Source: Gliomastix tumulicola
Taxonomy: Eukaryota > Ascomycota > Sordariomycetes > Hypocreales > Bionectriaceae
Assembly: GCA_001599755.1 (NCBI GenBank)
Contig: BCHX01000007.1
Location: 3,348,001 to 3,412,000 of the forward strand
Reading direction: 5' to 3'
Length of the DNA stretch: 64,000 bases
A model generated the notes under the pieces. That model worked only from the letters and a program-made list of their open reading frames with translations. It was not told the origin of the DNA and did no database searches. Every line of letters starts with the position of its first letter. Positions within the stretch are counted from its first letter, which is position 1. Positions 34,045 through 43,997 of the stretch are shown piece by piece. The translations under genes were made by a program, and so were the position numbers.

Positions 34045-35435
34045 TCACCGTGCATTCATACTCGGCAAACCCCAGTCCTGCATCCACGACGATCCCATGA
34101 CCTGCTTGATAGACCACCGGTCCTCAGGGCGAAAGTGCAACATCCCTCTCACCAGCTCATACAGAGCAGCCTTCTCCTTATCCTGAATAAGCTCTATTCC
34201 TTCGCGGCGGCGAGGCTCTTGGATACTATCTTCGAATCTTGCGTCCCAGGTCCAGACGGAACGTCCGTCTTTGGGCTGGCCATCGTCCGTGAATCGCTTG
34301 GAACGCGCCTCCCACTGCCTCCACCACTCTGCCGGCAGAGGGCCTAAAGCATCCACCTGGTCGGCCAGAGCATCATCTCTCGAAAGGAGGAAGCTGTCAT
34401 GCAGCGGGCGCTGCCCAAAGATCGCCCAGACAGCGAACCCCAAGCCCCAGATATCGGAGGGGAATGACAGGGGCTTCGAGGGCTCGAAGCGTGCTTCGGG
34501 GGGCTGGATCATCCAGGGCGTGAATGATTTAAGTCTCGATTCCTTTGCGGGATTGAATGCCGTCCCAAAGTCAGAGAGGAGAAGTCTGGCCTCTGAGAAT
34601 GTGATCCCTCCACTATCAACTCCAAGCCAGATTGCCGGCGTGGCATGGGAAGGGACACCGACAGCCAGGGGCTTGCCGTCGGCGCGGATGATGGGCTCTG
34701 GTTCGGGGGCATCGTATTTGGTGCGAATTTCCTCATCTGAAAGCTTTAGGAAGTCTGATGGAAGCCTGAGGAGAGCATTCCCAAGATGGATATCTGTGCG
34801 TTGTCTTAGCAATGGCGACGAGACGGCAAATGTGTGGCAAACTCACCACCGTGAACGAATCCGAGTCCGTGTACATGTGCGACAACCATGATCAACTGAG
34901 CTGCCAGCGAGCGAGCAACGTCGAGCGTGAAAAGTCCGGAGCCATCCCCTTCTTTAGCATCACGGAGACTGCATCTAGCAGGAGTCGTAGTAAAACACGT
35001 ATGCAGACCGTTCGGGCCCCGAACGCTGAAGCGATCAAGCACCGGTGGAATCGGGCTTAGAGCATCACCCCTCTCGGAAAGCGAGCTTAGAATATCGGCT
35101 TCCTTCTGAATCGAGCCACTCGAGTCGGCCCTGCCAACTTTGACGGCTACCAAGGTGGACGCTGCTTCGTCACGCGCAAGCCAAACGGTTGAGTAGCCGC
35201 CGTGACCAAGCTTCTGCAAGACGCGATATCGCCCGTCGAGCTGGTGGCCAAGTTCGATGGGATGGTAACCTCCCGGCGCGTAAAGCTCGAGATCCTCAAC
35301 ATCGTAGATGTGGTTGTAGACCGGAGGTTGGCGTGACATGGCTGGGAACGAGGTCGAGAATTTCGTCCTGTGATGCGAGTGTCGGGGGAACGAAGTTTGC
35401 CGCCTTAGTACAATACGAGCGGTCATCCCAAACAT
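34045..35435 (-). CDS. Protein kinase, SRPK-like fungal family
   Basis: Exons 34847..35435 and 34045..34793 give 445 residues. The kinase core has KLGHGGYSTVWLARD, VAVK, then HGGDIHLGN across the splice (in place of the HRDLK loop), LLSDFGTA, and PEARFEPSKPLSFPSDIWGLG. The WLARD and DIHLGN forms are typical of fungal SRPK-like kinases that target Arg/Ser-rich proteins. The upstream part (RQTSFPRHSHHRTKFSTSF) may be a targeting sequence. The start is uncertain: ATGs at 35435, 35426 and 35339 (MSRQPPVYNHIYDV) are all possible, and the last begins the conserved part. The 5' end and its promoter were partly duplicated to 36.45-36.65 kb. Confidence 0.87.
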
Positions 35436-36147
35436 AATGTTGAGGATGAGCGCGGGCACCTAGGCGAAGCCAACATGGCGCTTTAATGGACTGAGTGTGA
35501 GAGAAGATGGTGCTGGTTTGAGGAGATGAACAGGGGGCGTGACGGGCGCGTAATATGGCCGAGGCACGTGATGTCTGTGCGTATTTTTAGCACACCACAC
35601 TAGGCCGCTATTCCTAAAACAGACATGGCATCCTCGATGTTGGTTTGACAGGAACTCCTCCTCAAGAGTCGAACCAACATGTCGTTGCTGGCGGTAAAAG
35701 GAGCCTTCTGGCACGTCAAAATCACGGGCTCTACTAACAGAGAACCACTAAATGCTCTGGCGATAGGTCATGAAAGAAAGTTGCCTGTTTCTGCTGGCGC
35801 CGAACGGACTCGGAAGTTCTGGGCTACGTGAAGTCGCTCAAAGAAGACGAGAGGCCACGAACACAGATAAATAAGGTCCATTTCCTCACTATTTCCCCTT
35901 TCCCAAGACATCACTCGGCATATTTGACCACTATTCTGTTATCAACGCTTATACTTCACAAACACAGCTCTTCCAACCATGTCCTCTAGCACGGTCAACA
36001 TCGTCAAGTACTACTTTCACCAAAAGAACGTCCCCAGAACATCAGAAAGGCTTCACCAACTCGTCTCGCTCGCATAACAGACTGAAAGAGACAAGAAGTT
36101 GTACCCCAAGGCCATCTTCATACGGTAAATTCCCCAAGCGTTGCACC

Positions 36148-36228
36148 AGCATGTAGTTGAAAGAAAAAGCTTGAGCCACATTCACATCCACATTGTATGG
36201 TCCTGTAGCTCAGGTGTTTTTCGACCGC
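36148..36228 (+). repeat. Dispersed repeat, copy 2
   Basis: Matches 13638..13722 in the same orientation: GTAGTTGAA, then CTTGAGCCACAT, TTGTATGGTCCTGTAGCTCA and TTCGACC. Differences are mostly single substitutions and small gaps. Here no nuclease-like coding sequence precedes it. Confidence 0.65.
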
Positions 36229-36449
36229 GTGACTAGATGGATATACAAACAGTAACTAATCAAAAACCTACCGGGCAGATCTGAGGTCCATGACACTACT
36301 ACCATCAACGGTGTTCGGCAGAAGGATCCCCTGGGTCTACATGTGAAGCTCTGGACTGCGCCTGACATTGGCTCCAGTCATTTCGAGAAGCCTGGGACAG
36401 GTGACAAATCTTGATTTGGGACACTTTGGACCAGCTCAGTGCCCCTCGC

Positions 36450-36650
36450 GGCCTATGAAAGTCCACGAAAGCGAGTCCCGGATCGGTCGGGGTGATTGAG
36501 CTTGCCACCTTATCACAAGACGAGCGGCTATCCCAAACAAGATGCTAAGGATAAGTGCGGATACCTAGGCGAGGTCAATACAACGCTTTAATGACTTGAG
36601 TCTGCGATAGTGTTGGTTTAGGGAGATACATAAGGATCGTGAAGGGCGTG
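36450..36650 (-). repeat. Decayed duplicate of the kinase gene's 5' end and promoter
   Basis: The bases from CGAGCGGCTATCCCAAACAA to AAGGGCGTGTAGTG align in order and orientation with 35417..35552 in front of the kinase, including CCTAGGCGA and CGCTTTAATG. Many differences are C-to-T or G-to-A, and the start codons are destroyed (CAT to CTA, ACAT to ACAA). It is a remnant of a direct duplication about 1.1 kb away. Confidence 0.7.
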
Positions 36651-36821
36651 TAGTGCTCATCGCGAGGGGTGCTGTTACCCCGCAACAAGTTATATCATTT
36701 AGTAAAAGGCGTAGTTGACATGTCGCACCTAGAACAGACTGGCTCTACTTAAAGGGCCTTGAAAACTTCATCAAGCGATCGAAGACCTCTTCAAGCGACC
36801 TATGAAGAGTTTGGGCGCGGC

Positions 36822-37712
36822 ATAGCGTCCCGACCAACCCCGGCAGTACTTGAAGCCTTCGGGGTGAAGGATCATTTGAGGTCGCTCCCCGGAGGCAGGG
36901 GCCTATGCTTCGAAGCCGGCGGGATAGTTCTTAGACCCTCCGATGACGAGGCAGAGTCAGAATGGGTGGGAAGCTTCATACTGCTGCTGAAGACATCGTG
37001 CAGCACTACTGTATACCGTTTGCCTCGTCCCGTGAGGAGCAACGGCGACGCTCCCTCATTCGTACACCACGGCTGGACTGCGTCGACCTTCCTCACGGGG
37101 CGCACTGCCTCGCCGGTGCCGTGGCAGCAAATGATACGGGTCTGTCGGCAGTTCCACGCCGACATCAGGGCCCTCGACAACCCGAAGCCTGCGTTCCTCG
37201 CCACGAGATCGAACCGGTTTCACGAAGCCGACCTTGTGACGTGGGACGAGAAGAGCCTTTCACATGTCGGCAACGTGAACAAGGAGATCCTCGCCGTGGT
37301 TGAACCGGCTTTGAGGCAGATTCAGCAGCTCAAACGGCCAATCCCGGAGGGCACTCCTGTCCAAATCATCCACGGCGACCTGACTGGCAACATGCTCTTC
37401 GACGACAGTGCTGACGCGGTGTCCTACCTCCCGCCCGGCATTATCGACATGACCGTCTACTAGAGACCCGCAGGCTATGCCGAGGCCATCATAGTTGCGG
37501 ATGGCTTGATTTGCCATGGGCAGGGCGGCGGCCTCCTAAACCTCTTTGGCGTTGACGAGGTGCGGCTGCAGCTCTTGGTGAGGGCGCTGTACTGGCGATG
37601 CCTGTGCTTTGCCATTGATCCGGACATGGACTTTGTGAGGGCGTATATGCCGAAGATGGATTTTGCAGGTGCGGTGCGGATTCTCAGGGATACGATGGAG
37701 AGGCTGGCCTAG
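36822..37712 (+). pseudogene. Phosphotransferase-like (APH/TIGR02569-type) gene killed by a stop codon
   Basis: The frame runs SRPTPAVLEAFG, then LPGGRGLCFEAGGIVLRP, GWTASTFLTG and IIHGDLTGNML, the catalytic loop of aminoglycoside-phosphotransferase-like kinases, to GIIDMTVY. There a TAG (37461..37463) stands where the family has Trp (Y-W-R-P). The same frame then continues RPAGYAEAIIVADGL to MERLA and a normal stop at 37712. No ATG lies before the conserved start; the codon in front of ASRPTPA is ATA. Both lesions fit G-to-A changes. The domain is common in actinobacteria as TIGR02569 and occurs in scattered fungi. The substrate is unknown. Confidence 0.75.
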
Positions 37713-37961
37713 TATATCTTTGCAACAAACCATGAAAAGTGTTTGCCGTGGTCTATGGAAGGTTGAACACCCACTTCTATCCGGAACGGGACTTGCAACG
37801 GCATAAAATCTTGAATGTGAGAATTGGTATTCCTACTGCACAAAGGGTTTGTATGGCGACCCTGGAGGGACAACAACATGACATTACATACGAAATGCAG
37901 ATACCGGCTCAGGGTCACTTGCAGCCTATGACAGTGCATAACATAGAGGAATGCAACAAAA

Positions 37962-40900
37962 TCAGCCTTCTGCTTCCTCCATCGCTGGTGGTGTTTTGTC
38001 TTCTGCACGCCATTCCTCCAACGCTTCCCGTGATGTTTTTGTATATGGATGATTCTCACCCAGTCTCAGCGCTCGAAGTTTGGCGCAGGTCTGCATGAGA
38101 TCCACTGCATCGCTGTGGCGACCCAGGCCTCGCCATGTGAGAGCGAGGTTGTTCATGCTTGTGAGCGTGTCTGGGTAGTCCTCGCCGAGCCTGATCTTTC
38201 TGGCTTCTAATACCTGCACCTCTAATTTCTCTGCCTCGTCTAATCGCCCCTGCTCCCAATAAGTTGATGCAAGATTGTTCATGCTTGTGAGCGTGCTTGG
38301 ATGGTCCTCTCTGAGCCTGATCTTTCTGGCTTCAAGTACTTGCACTTGCAATTCCTCTGCCTCGATCCATCTCTCTTGCTCTGCATAAGTCGTTGCAAGT
38401 TCGCCCATGGTCGTGAGTGTCTCCGGGTGGTCGCCACCCGAGTGGGTCTTGCGGCGTTCCAGCACCTGCAGCTGCAATTGCTCTGCCTCGTCCCAACGCT
38501 GTTGATTAGAATAAGTAACTGCAAGGTTGTGCATGGTTCTGAGAGTCTCTGGGTGGTCATCGCCAAGTATGAGCTGCGTGCCTTTTAGGTCCTGCAGCTG
38601 CAACTTTTCAGCCTCGTCCCACCGATCTTGGGACCGATAAATCGATGCAAGTTTGGTCATGCTTTTGAGTGTCTGCTGATCATTTTTCCCCCACTTTTCT
38701 TTCCGCTTCTCGAGGACGAGCAGCATCACTTCTTCAGCCTCTGCAAGGCGACCCTGCTCTTGCATTGTTAAAGCCAGCTCGCCCAAGCTGACCAATGTGT
38801 GGCGATGGTATTCGCCGTATTTTACCTTCTCAATCTCGACTAGCGTGCGGAATCTCGCCTCGGCTTCATGGTACCTCCCTTCAAGGTTGAGGCAATGCCC
38901 GTAGCTGTCCAGGAGTGAAAGATGATCAGGGTACTCGTCGCTGCGCTCATCTTGGATGGTGCTGGTCTTGACTTGTCGACTCACTTTAAACATCCGACCC
39001 AGTCTCTTCGCGATTCTGCGCCGCCGAGAGCCTGCCTCTTTTATGTCCTTTTGGCGTGTGTCATTTCTTGCCATGCTTGAGCTGTCGTCGTCATCGCTAC
39101 TCTGATTCCCGCTCCCGGTCTGGTCCTCTATGCTGCCTAGCTGCAGATCACCGAAGTCGAGTATGTAGGCTACATGCGGCAGGTATGACCTCCACGCTGC
39201 TCTCTCTACTTGATCAGGTTTGTAGAGGAGTTTTCTCAGCGTTGTCACGGCTACTTGCATCGTGTCCTGCAGCTGTCCCTCTCTCTTGAGCCAGTTCCGT
39301 GTCGCCAAGTGCACCAGGCGGTGAAGCGTCATTGTCGAATGGTCGACATGCCTCGTGACGAATGAGTAAGCCACCAATGTCCCTATTGCGTCCGTCTCCT
39401 CCTTTCGAGAAGGTCCCGACGGGAGCATCGACAACGGGATATCCTTTGAGTCTACGCAACTCATGAAGGCTAGGTACTTGGCTGCAAGCTCATTTTGCCG
39501 GCGGATGTTGTTGAAAGAGATGAGCCACGTTGCCGCAACTGGGTTTTTGATATCGGGGTAGCGCCCATGGTCTTCAAAGTCTTCACTGAGAAGATGAATC
39601 AAGCCTTCTTCCTGGTCTTCCATTAAGGAGAGATAGTCTCCCAGACCTATCCTGTTCGCATTGATGTACATCGATGCTTGCACAATCGCCAGGGGAAGAA
39701 ATGCAAGCTGTGACACCAAATCTTTCGCGTCCTCCCGCTGAGTCTGGAGGAGAGTCTCGTCAGCCAAGTACCGCCCGAGAAGCTCGGTACTCGTGAGATC
39801 ATCCAGTGATCGCAGGTCCATAATTTCCGGATTGGCAAATTTGACAGCGGCTTTTCCGTCGCGGGTGGTAAAGATGATGGATCCGCGTTTGTTCCGAGGA
39901 AGAAAGTCGAGAAGCCGACCTGAATCACTTGCTGTCTGGTTCGTCCACATGTCAATGCTATCCGCGTTGTCGAAGATCAAGAGCCACTGGCCAGCTCCAT
40001 CGTCGCTAAGATAGTCTCTCACGAGCTCCTTGACATTGGCGTCGGCGGCGTCGCATCCAGGTATACCAAGCTTCCTCGCCGCGTTGAGGTACCCCTGTTC
40101 AAGACTCTCCTTGCTGACCGCCGGTATCCAGATGACCGAGCAGTCTCTGAGCTCTGCTTCCCTCCGGTGGAGCAGTTCCAAGACCAAGTGTGTCTTGCCA
40201 ACGCCGCCTAGACCGGCCACGGCGACTCTAGATGTGTGGTTGCCGACCCAGAGCTTTTGATATAGATGCAAAAGCTCCTCGTCACGGCCAGTGAATGAAT
40301 TATTGCGCTCAAATGGCACAAGCCAAACACGTGGGCGACGAGGTGCGAGGCTGCTGGATTGCGTCGCAGCCAGTGAAATCTCATTCTTCAACCGAGTGAC
40401 TGCGTGATCCAGCCCCTCCCCGTATATGATCGCCATGGAGACGTTGAATATGCCGAGTAGGGAGTACGCCCAGTCCTCCTTTTTCTTGGTCTGGCGGTTC
40501 TCTGCCCATTTGAACCGCTCCTCAGCGTCAAAGTCCGCGAGTGGCGTCCCCTGGAGAGCTAGAACCGAAATGCCAGTGATCTCGTGAAGAATTCTCTCAA
40601 GGCTACGTCTATCGCCAAGAGGGTAGCCATTCTCGTTGAAGAAGTAGACAAAGCGAGGGGCGACAAGCTCCTGCAGTGTCCAGCCTCTCGTGAACCACCG
40701 GTGCGCCCGGAACGAATCCTCACATCCGGGGTGGCCTTTTTTCTGTGAAAGACCGGAGAGATAGACGTAACATCTCTCGGCGTTCTTGTACCAGCGAAAC
40801 ATGGAGTTAATCGACTCGGTGAGCTCGCTATGATTCGCCTTCAGGATGCAGCAGGTGTCAACCCAGAAGTAGTCGATGCCGTCCTGTCTTGCCTGCCTCG

Positions 40901-41087
40901 CGCAAAATCGAAGCTTTTCGTATCCGGCTTTCTCGGTTCCGGTGCCGCTGACGAGGTCCTCGTAGGTGACCTCCTCCTCGTCGGGGCCCCATGTGTGGGA
41001 GAGGATCGCGTAGGGAGGGGGGTCGTCTGTTGGGCGGAGGGGGTAGAACCTGCCATCAGCAGGCTCACGACTTTCTAGGAGCCGCAT
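37962..41087 (-). CDS. NLR-type protein: HET, NB-ARC and TPR repeats
   Basis: An intronless gene of 1041 residues. The HET domain is N-terminal: PYAILSHTWG (about 25-34), FWVDTCCI (74-81) and RGWTLQELVAP (134-144). An NB-ARC ATPase follows with the P-loop GLGGVGKT (292-299), the Walker B WLLIFDNAD and FLPLAI. A charged linker with a polybasic patch (SRRRRIAKRLGR) leads to about seven TPRs of 42 residues of kinesin-light-chain type, ending in a short acidic tail. Such STAND proteins are fungal analogues of plant and animal NLRs. The HET domain triggers cell death after ligand sensing by the repeats, as in vegetative incompatibility. The start at 41087 is the first ATG; a TTG upstream is not credible. 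Intact, no introns, on the accessory island. Confidence 0.93.
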   Translation of the reverse strand: MRLLESREPADGRFYPLRPTDDPPPYAILSHTWGPDEEEVTYEDLVSGTGTEKAGYEKLRFCARQARQDGIDYFWVDTCCILKANHSELTESINSMFRWYKNAERCYVYLSGLSQKKGHPGCEDSFRAHRWFTRGWTLQELVAPRFVYFFNENGYPLGDRRSLERILHEITGISVLALQGTPLADFDAEERFKWAENRQTKKKEDWAYSLLGIFNVSMAIIYGEGLDHAVTRLKNEISLAATQSSSLAPRRPRVWLVPFERNNSFTGRDEELLHLYQKLWVGNHTSRVAVAGLGGVGKTHLVLELLHRREAELRDCSVIWIPAVSKESLEQGYLNAARKLGIPGCDAADANVKELVRDYLSDDGAGQWLLIFDNADSIDMWTNQTASDSGRLLDFLPRNKRGSIIFTTRDGKAAVKFANPEIMDLRSLDDLTSTELLGRYLADETLLQTQREDAKDLVSQLAFLPLAIVQASMYINANRIGLGDYLSLMEDQEEGLIHLLSEDFEDHGRYPDIKNPVAATWLISFNNIRRQNELAAKYLAFMSCVDSKDIPLSMLPSGPSRKEETDAIGTLVAYSFVTRHVDHSTMTLHRLVHLATRNWLKREGQLQDTMQVAVTTLRKLLYKPDQVERAAWRSYLPHVAYILDFGDLQLGSIEDQTGSGNQSSDDDDSSSMARNDTRQKDIKEAGSRRRRIAKRLGRMFKVSRQVKTSTIQDERSDEYPDHLSLLDSYGHCLNLEGRYHEAEARFRTLVEIEKVKYGEYHRHTLVSLGELALTMQEQGRLAEAEEVMLLVLEKRKEKWGKNDQQTLKSMTKLASIYRSQDRWDEAEKLQLQDLKGTQLILGDDHPETLRTMHNLAVTYSNQQRWDEAEQLQLQVLERRKTHSGGDHPETLTTMGELATTYAEQERWIEAEELQVQVLEARKIRLREDHPSTLTSMNNLASTYWEQGRLDEAEKLEVQVLEARKIRLGEDYPDTLTSMNNLALTWRGLGRHSDAVDLMQTCAKLRALRLGENHPYTKTSREALEEWRAEDKTPPAMEEAEG
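38151..38906 (-). repeat. 126-bp tandem coding repeats of the NLR
   Basis: Equivalent positions recur at 38151, 38277, 38403, 38529, 38655 and 38781, exactly 126 bases apart, with a weaker unit beyond. Each encodes one 42-residue TPR. The units at 38151 and 38277 are the most alike in DNA, including a shared GTTCATGCTTGTGAGCGTG. Such similarity is typical of recently shuffled NLR repeats. Confidence 0.85.
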
Positions 41088-41592
41088 CGCGTCCGCTGCA
41101 GACCTGAGTGAATGCAAAAATAGCCAACCTCGCAGTCACAGAGGCCAGCGTGACGCGATATGTGCGTAGATGTACGATGCGGACAGAGACGTGGCCCAAG
41201 AGTGAAGCCACTGCTCGGAGCTGACGAGTTTATCGCGCGCAGAGGAAGGTTGAATGGACAGGCGAGAGATCCGAGGGCGGGGTAATGTGCAAGACGCCCA
41301 ACAGCATGTCACGTGAAGAGCTGAGTCTGCCTTGGGTCATCGTTGCTGCCCAATGAATGAGGACTTCGTAAGCGCCCAGGTTCCATTTGGGGGCCAAAAC
41401 CTGCAAGGCAACCAAATGGTTCGCCGAGCGCTAAGAAAGTGCAATTCTTCCCGCCGACGAGGAGAAAGTAAGAGACTGCGATATGGAATATACTGGTAAT
41501 CATCATTCAAGTAGGGTCTAATGATCTCGTCTCGCGCGAAGTCCTATGAAGAAGCAGCGACAAGCTCAGACGACCATATATTAGATACAACC
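41088..41592. other. Intergenic, NLR promoter
   Basis: NLR promoter next to 41087 and the 3' end of the following secreted-protein gene, which lies upstream on the same strand. Nothing else is recognised. Confidence 0.35.
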
Positions 41593-42384
41593 TCACTCGC
41601 CACCGTCGCCATTTCCACCGCCCTTGACCACCTGCGCCTGGACGATCTGATTGAGCGAGTTGAACACAATATTGACCAGCGCACCCAGTTCCTCATACTC
41701 ATAGGTCCTCTGTATCAGTCCGCTGCTCAGGACCTGCTCCTGGCCCGTGAAGGTCATGTTCTGCTTGTAATTCCCAATAATGCTGCTCACGGCATCGCCG
41801 CCGCCGCTCACGACCTCCTGGACAATGTTACCCAAGTTGTCGACAAGAAACCGCAGAGTCGTGCCCCCGTCGGTGACAGATCCTAGAAGACCATCTACAG
41901 CGCCGATGACGCCCTCGACAATGTCGCCGACGGAGTCAAGGAGGTTGATCAGGGCCGGGTTGAGATCCAGGGAGGCCAGCGTGCGGTTGACAATCTGCAC
42001 CAGATTGCCTAGCCGGACGACGAGCTCAAGCTCGGCTTCCACGTCGGCGATGGTAATGTTGACCTTGTCGATGCCGATCTGGACGCCGGCGTTAATCTGC
42101 ACGAGGCGGGCAATGTCGGCGTTGAGATTGATGTTCGCTCGGAGGTTGTCGACGTCGAGCTCGATGCGGCCGACGGAGAGCTCTGGGACCTTCAGATGAA
42201 CATCTGGAGGGCCGAGTGGTGAGCTTGACGTTGGGTCTGGTTGGCTGATAGTGGTCGACGTCTCAGTTGGGCCGTCATCTTCGGTAGTTGTCGATGTTGG
42301 CGTGCTTTGCGGAGTGGTTTCTTGTGCGGAGATCAAGCCTGCTAGGGAAGCGAACAGGATGGTGTAAAAGATGCCAATTCGCAT
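41593..42384 (-). CDS. Secreted protein of unknown family, copy A of a divergent pair
   Basis: An intronless frame of 263 residues begins with a signal peptide (MRIGIFYTILFASLAGLISA), then a Thr/Ser/Pro-rich linker and a regular core: PDVHLKVPELSVGRIELDVDN, LRANINLNADI, QINAGVQIGIDKVNITIADVEAELEL, RLGNLVQIVNRTLASLDLNP. A Gly-rich helical stretch and NMTFTG follow, and the protein ends in a Gly/Asp tail. The core aligns with the gene at 43095 on the other strand, so they are paralogues. No domain is recognised. The many Val/Ile/Asn alternations suggest beta strands or amphipathic lipid-binding segments. The DNIVQ-type repeats carry N-glycosylation sites. Confidence 0.8.
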   Translation of the reverse strand: MRIGIFYTILFASLAGLISAQETTPQSTPTSTTTEDDGPTETSTTISQPDPTSSSPLGPPDVHLKVPELSVGRIELDVDNLRANINLNADIARLVQINAGVQIGIDKVNITIADVEAELELVVRLGNLVQIVNRTLASLDLNPALINLLDSVGDIVEGVIGAVDGLLGSVTDGGTTLRFLVDNLGNIVQEVVSGGGDAVSSIIGNYKQNMTFTGQEQVLSSGLIQRTYEYEELGALVNIVFNSLNQIVQAQVVKGGGNGDGGE

Positions 42385-43094
42385 CTTGGCGGCCGAGTAC
42401 TGAAGATTCGACAATACGGGCGATGGAATGCCTGTGAATGAGGATGCCAGACAAGGAGGTTGGATGAAGTGATAAGTTGAGCTCAGGGGGTCAGCTTGCC
42501 ACCAAACAGGAATCCCCCCTCAACTATCCCGGAACTTTTGATCCTTGAGCCTGGTATGTGGCACATTTCACATGCTATTGGCTTCGAGTAGGCTTTGCAA
42601 TTTGCATACCCCGTGGTTTCGCGTCTGAGCGCTGATCGAACCAATCGTCGTGCCCATCAACAACTTCCGATCGCGATGCTATTGTTTACCCATGGCTATA
42701 TCGACGATGTTGGGACGAAATCCTGATTTTGGCGTTGGAGGTATTAAATTGCACCACACCAACCGGAGAATTCGATCCGGACTCATCCAGGATTCTAGGC
42801 ACAGATGCCGCCTGTATCTTAACGTGGGGTGTGATGGGTTAGGGAATTATTGGGGGCTGGTCAATGCGACGGCAATTTGGCATGAATAAGGCAGGGATCC
42901 CCTGCCGTATAGCAGACCACACATCTAATAGCCTTACTGTAAGTGCCGAAGGGCAGCAAGATTATCCCCCGGATGAGAAGCAAGTGTTCCTCTTGCCCGC
43001 CTCGGATGTTCTTGACATCTCTCGAGTCTTTCATCAGTAGCCCAATCTCATTTCAATTACCTGAGCTCCCAGATACCTCCTAGCAGAGTGCACG
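42385..43094. promoter_or_regulatory. Shared promoter region of the secreted paralogue pair
   Basis: 710 bases separate the two start codons, so both promoters lie here. Near 42775 is a GAATTC/GGATTC-rich AT stretch. No gene is recognised in it. Confidence 0.45.
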
Positions 43095-43997
43095 ATGAAG
43101 CGTATTCTGGCCCTCAGGGCTATAGCTGTAGCATCTCTAGCGGTACAAGTCGCCGCCAAAGCCGATGGCTACTACGGCTACCGCCTCTCCCGCCGCGGGG
43201 ACGACGAGTCAGCCATCTACGAGACCGAGGGCACCACCAGCGGCACCAGACCCCTCAACGAGGAGCCCGACGTCTACCTGAACGCGTCCGTATCCGTCGG
43301 CGAGATCTCCGTAGAGGTGCAGAACCTCACGGCCAAGATCAACGTCGACGCCAAGGTGCTCAACCTCCTCAACTTCAACGCGGGCGTGGACGCCAGCATC
43401 GACCGCGTCAAGCTCGGCATCTACAACGTCACCGCCAAGGTCGAGCTCGAGGCGCGCCTGGGCAACGTTCTCGAGATGGTCGGCGACGTCCTCGAGAGCA
43501 TTGACCTGAATCCAATCATCGCCACGCTCGGCGACGGGCTCTCGGATATCGTGGATGAGCTTCCGGGCGGCGGTGATAGCGGAGGGAGCGACGACGAGGC
43601 CGAGGCGATCAAGAAGCGAGATCTTACATTCCGTCTCGAGAACAACATTCTCTACTCGGTCAACAACTTCTCCGGATCTACACATCGGAACCGCATTCTT
43701 GCGCAGAACGGCTCGCTATTCGATGTCTTTCTTAACAATCAAGGCGATGAGCGGCGTCGAAGAGAGGTCGGGTATTACGAGCGCGACATGACCTTCACGG
43801 GCCACAACAAGACGATTCCTGACGATGATGGAGAAGCCAAGGAGTTTGAGCTGCAGTACCTGTATGAGCCCTTCCGAGGGCTGGCGGCATATTGCAACGT
43901 TTATGTCAGCCCGAGCGGGAACGTCGTGAGGACCAAAGTGGTTGCCGAGGCCGAGGGCGGTGGGACAGCGACCATTGCTAGCGTGGAAGAGGTCTGA
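43095..43997 (+). CDS. Secreted protein of unknown family, copy B of a divergent pair
   Basis: An intronless frame of 300 residues has a signal peptide (MKRILALRAIAVASLAVQVAA), a possible Kex2 site (LSRR) near residue 33, then PDVYLNASVSVGEISVEVQN, LTAKINVDAKV, FNAGVDASIDRVKLGIYNV, KVELEARLGNVLEMVGDVLESIDLNP. This core matches copy A block by block. The second half (KKRDLTFRLENNILYSVNNF, RRREVGYYERDMTFTGHN) contains further dibasic sites and the shared DMTFTG/NMTFTG element, then LQYLYEPFRGLAAYCNVYV. I know no described function. Secretion and dibasic processing are inferred. Confidence 0.82.
   Translation: MKRILALRAIAVASLAVQVAAKADGYYGYRLSRRGDDESAIYETEGTTSGTRPLNEEPDVYLNASVSVGEISVEVQNLTAKINVDAKVLNLLNFNAGVDASIDRVKLGIYNVTAKVELEARLGNVLEMVGDVLESIDLNPIIATLGDGLSDIVDELPGGGDSGGSDDEAEAIKKRDLTFRLENNILYSVNNFSGSTHRNRILAQNGSLFDVFLNNQGDERRRREVGYYERDMTFTGHNKTIPDDDGEAKEFELQYLYEPFRGLAAYCNVYVSPSGNVVRTKVVAEAEGGGTATIASVEEV

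Larger units (their letters stand above)
35436..36821. other. Accessory intergenic DNA with duplicated fragments
   Basis: Beyond the kinase promoter this stretch holds a second copy of the dispersed repeat and a decayed copy of the kinase 5' region (separate entries). A short ATG frame near 35979 (MSSSTVNIVKYYF) stops after about 30 codons and has no known motif. Confidence 0.5.
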
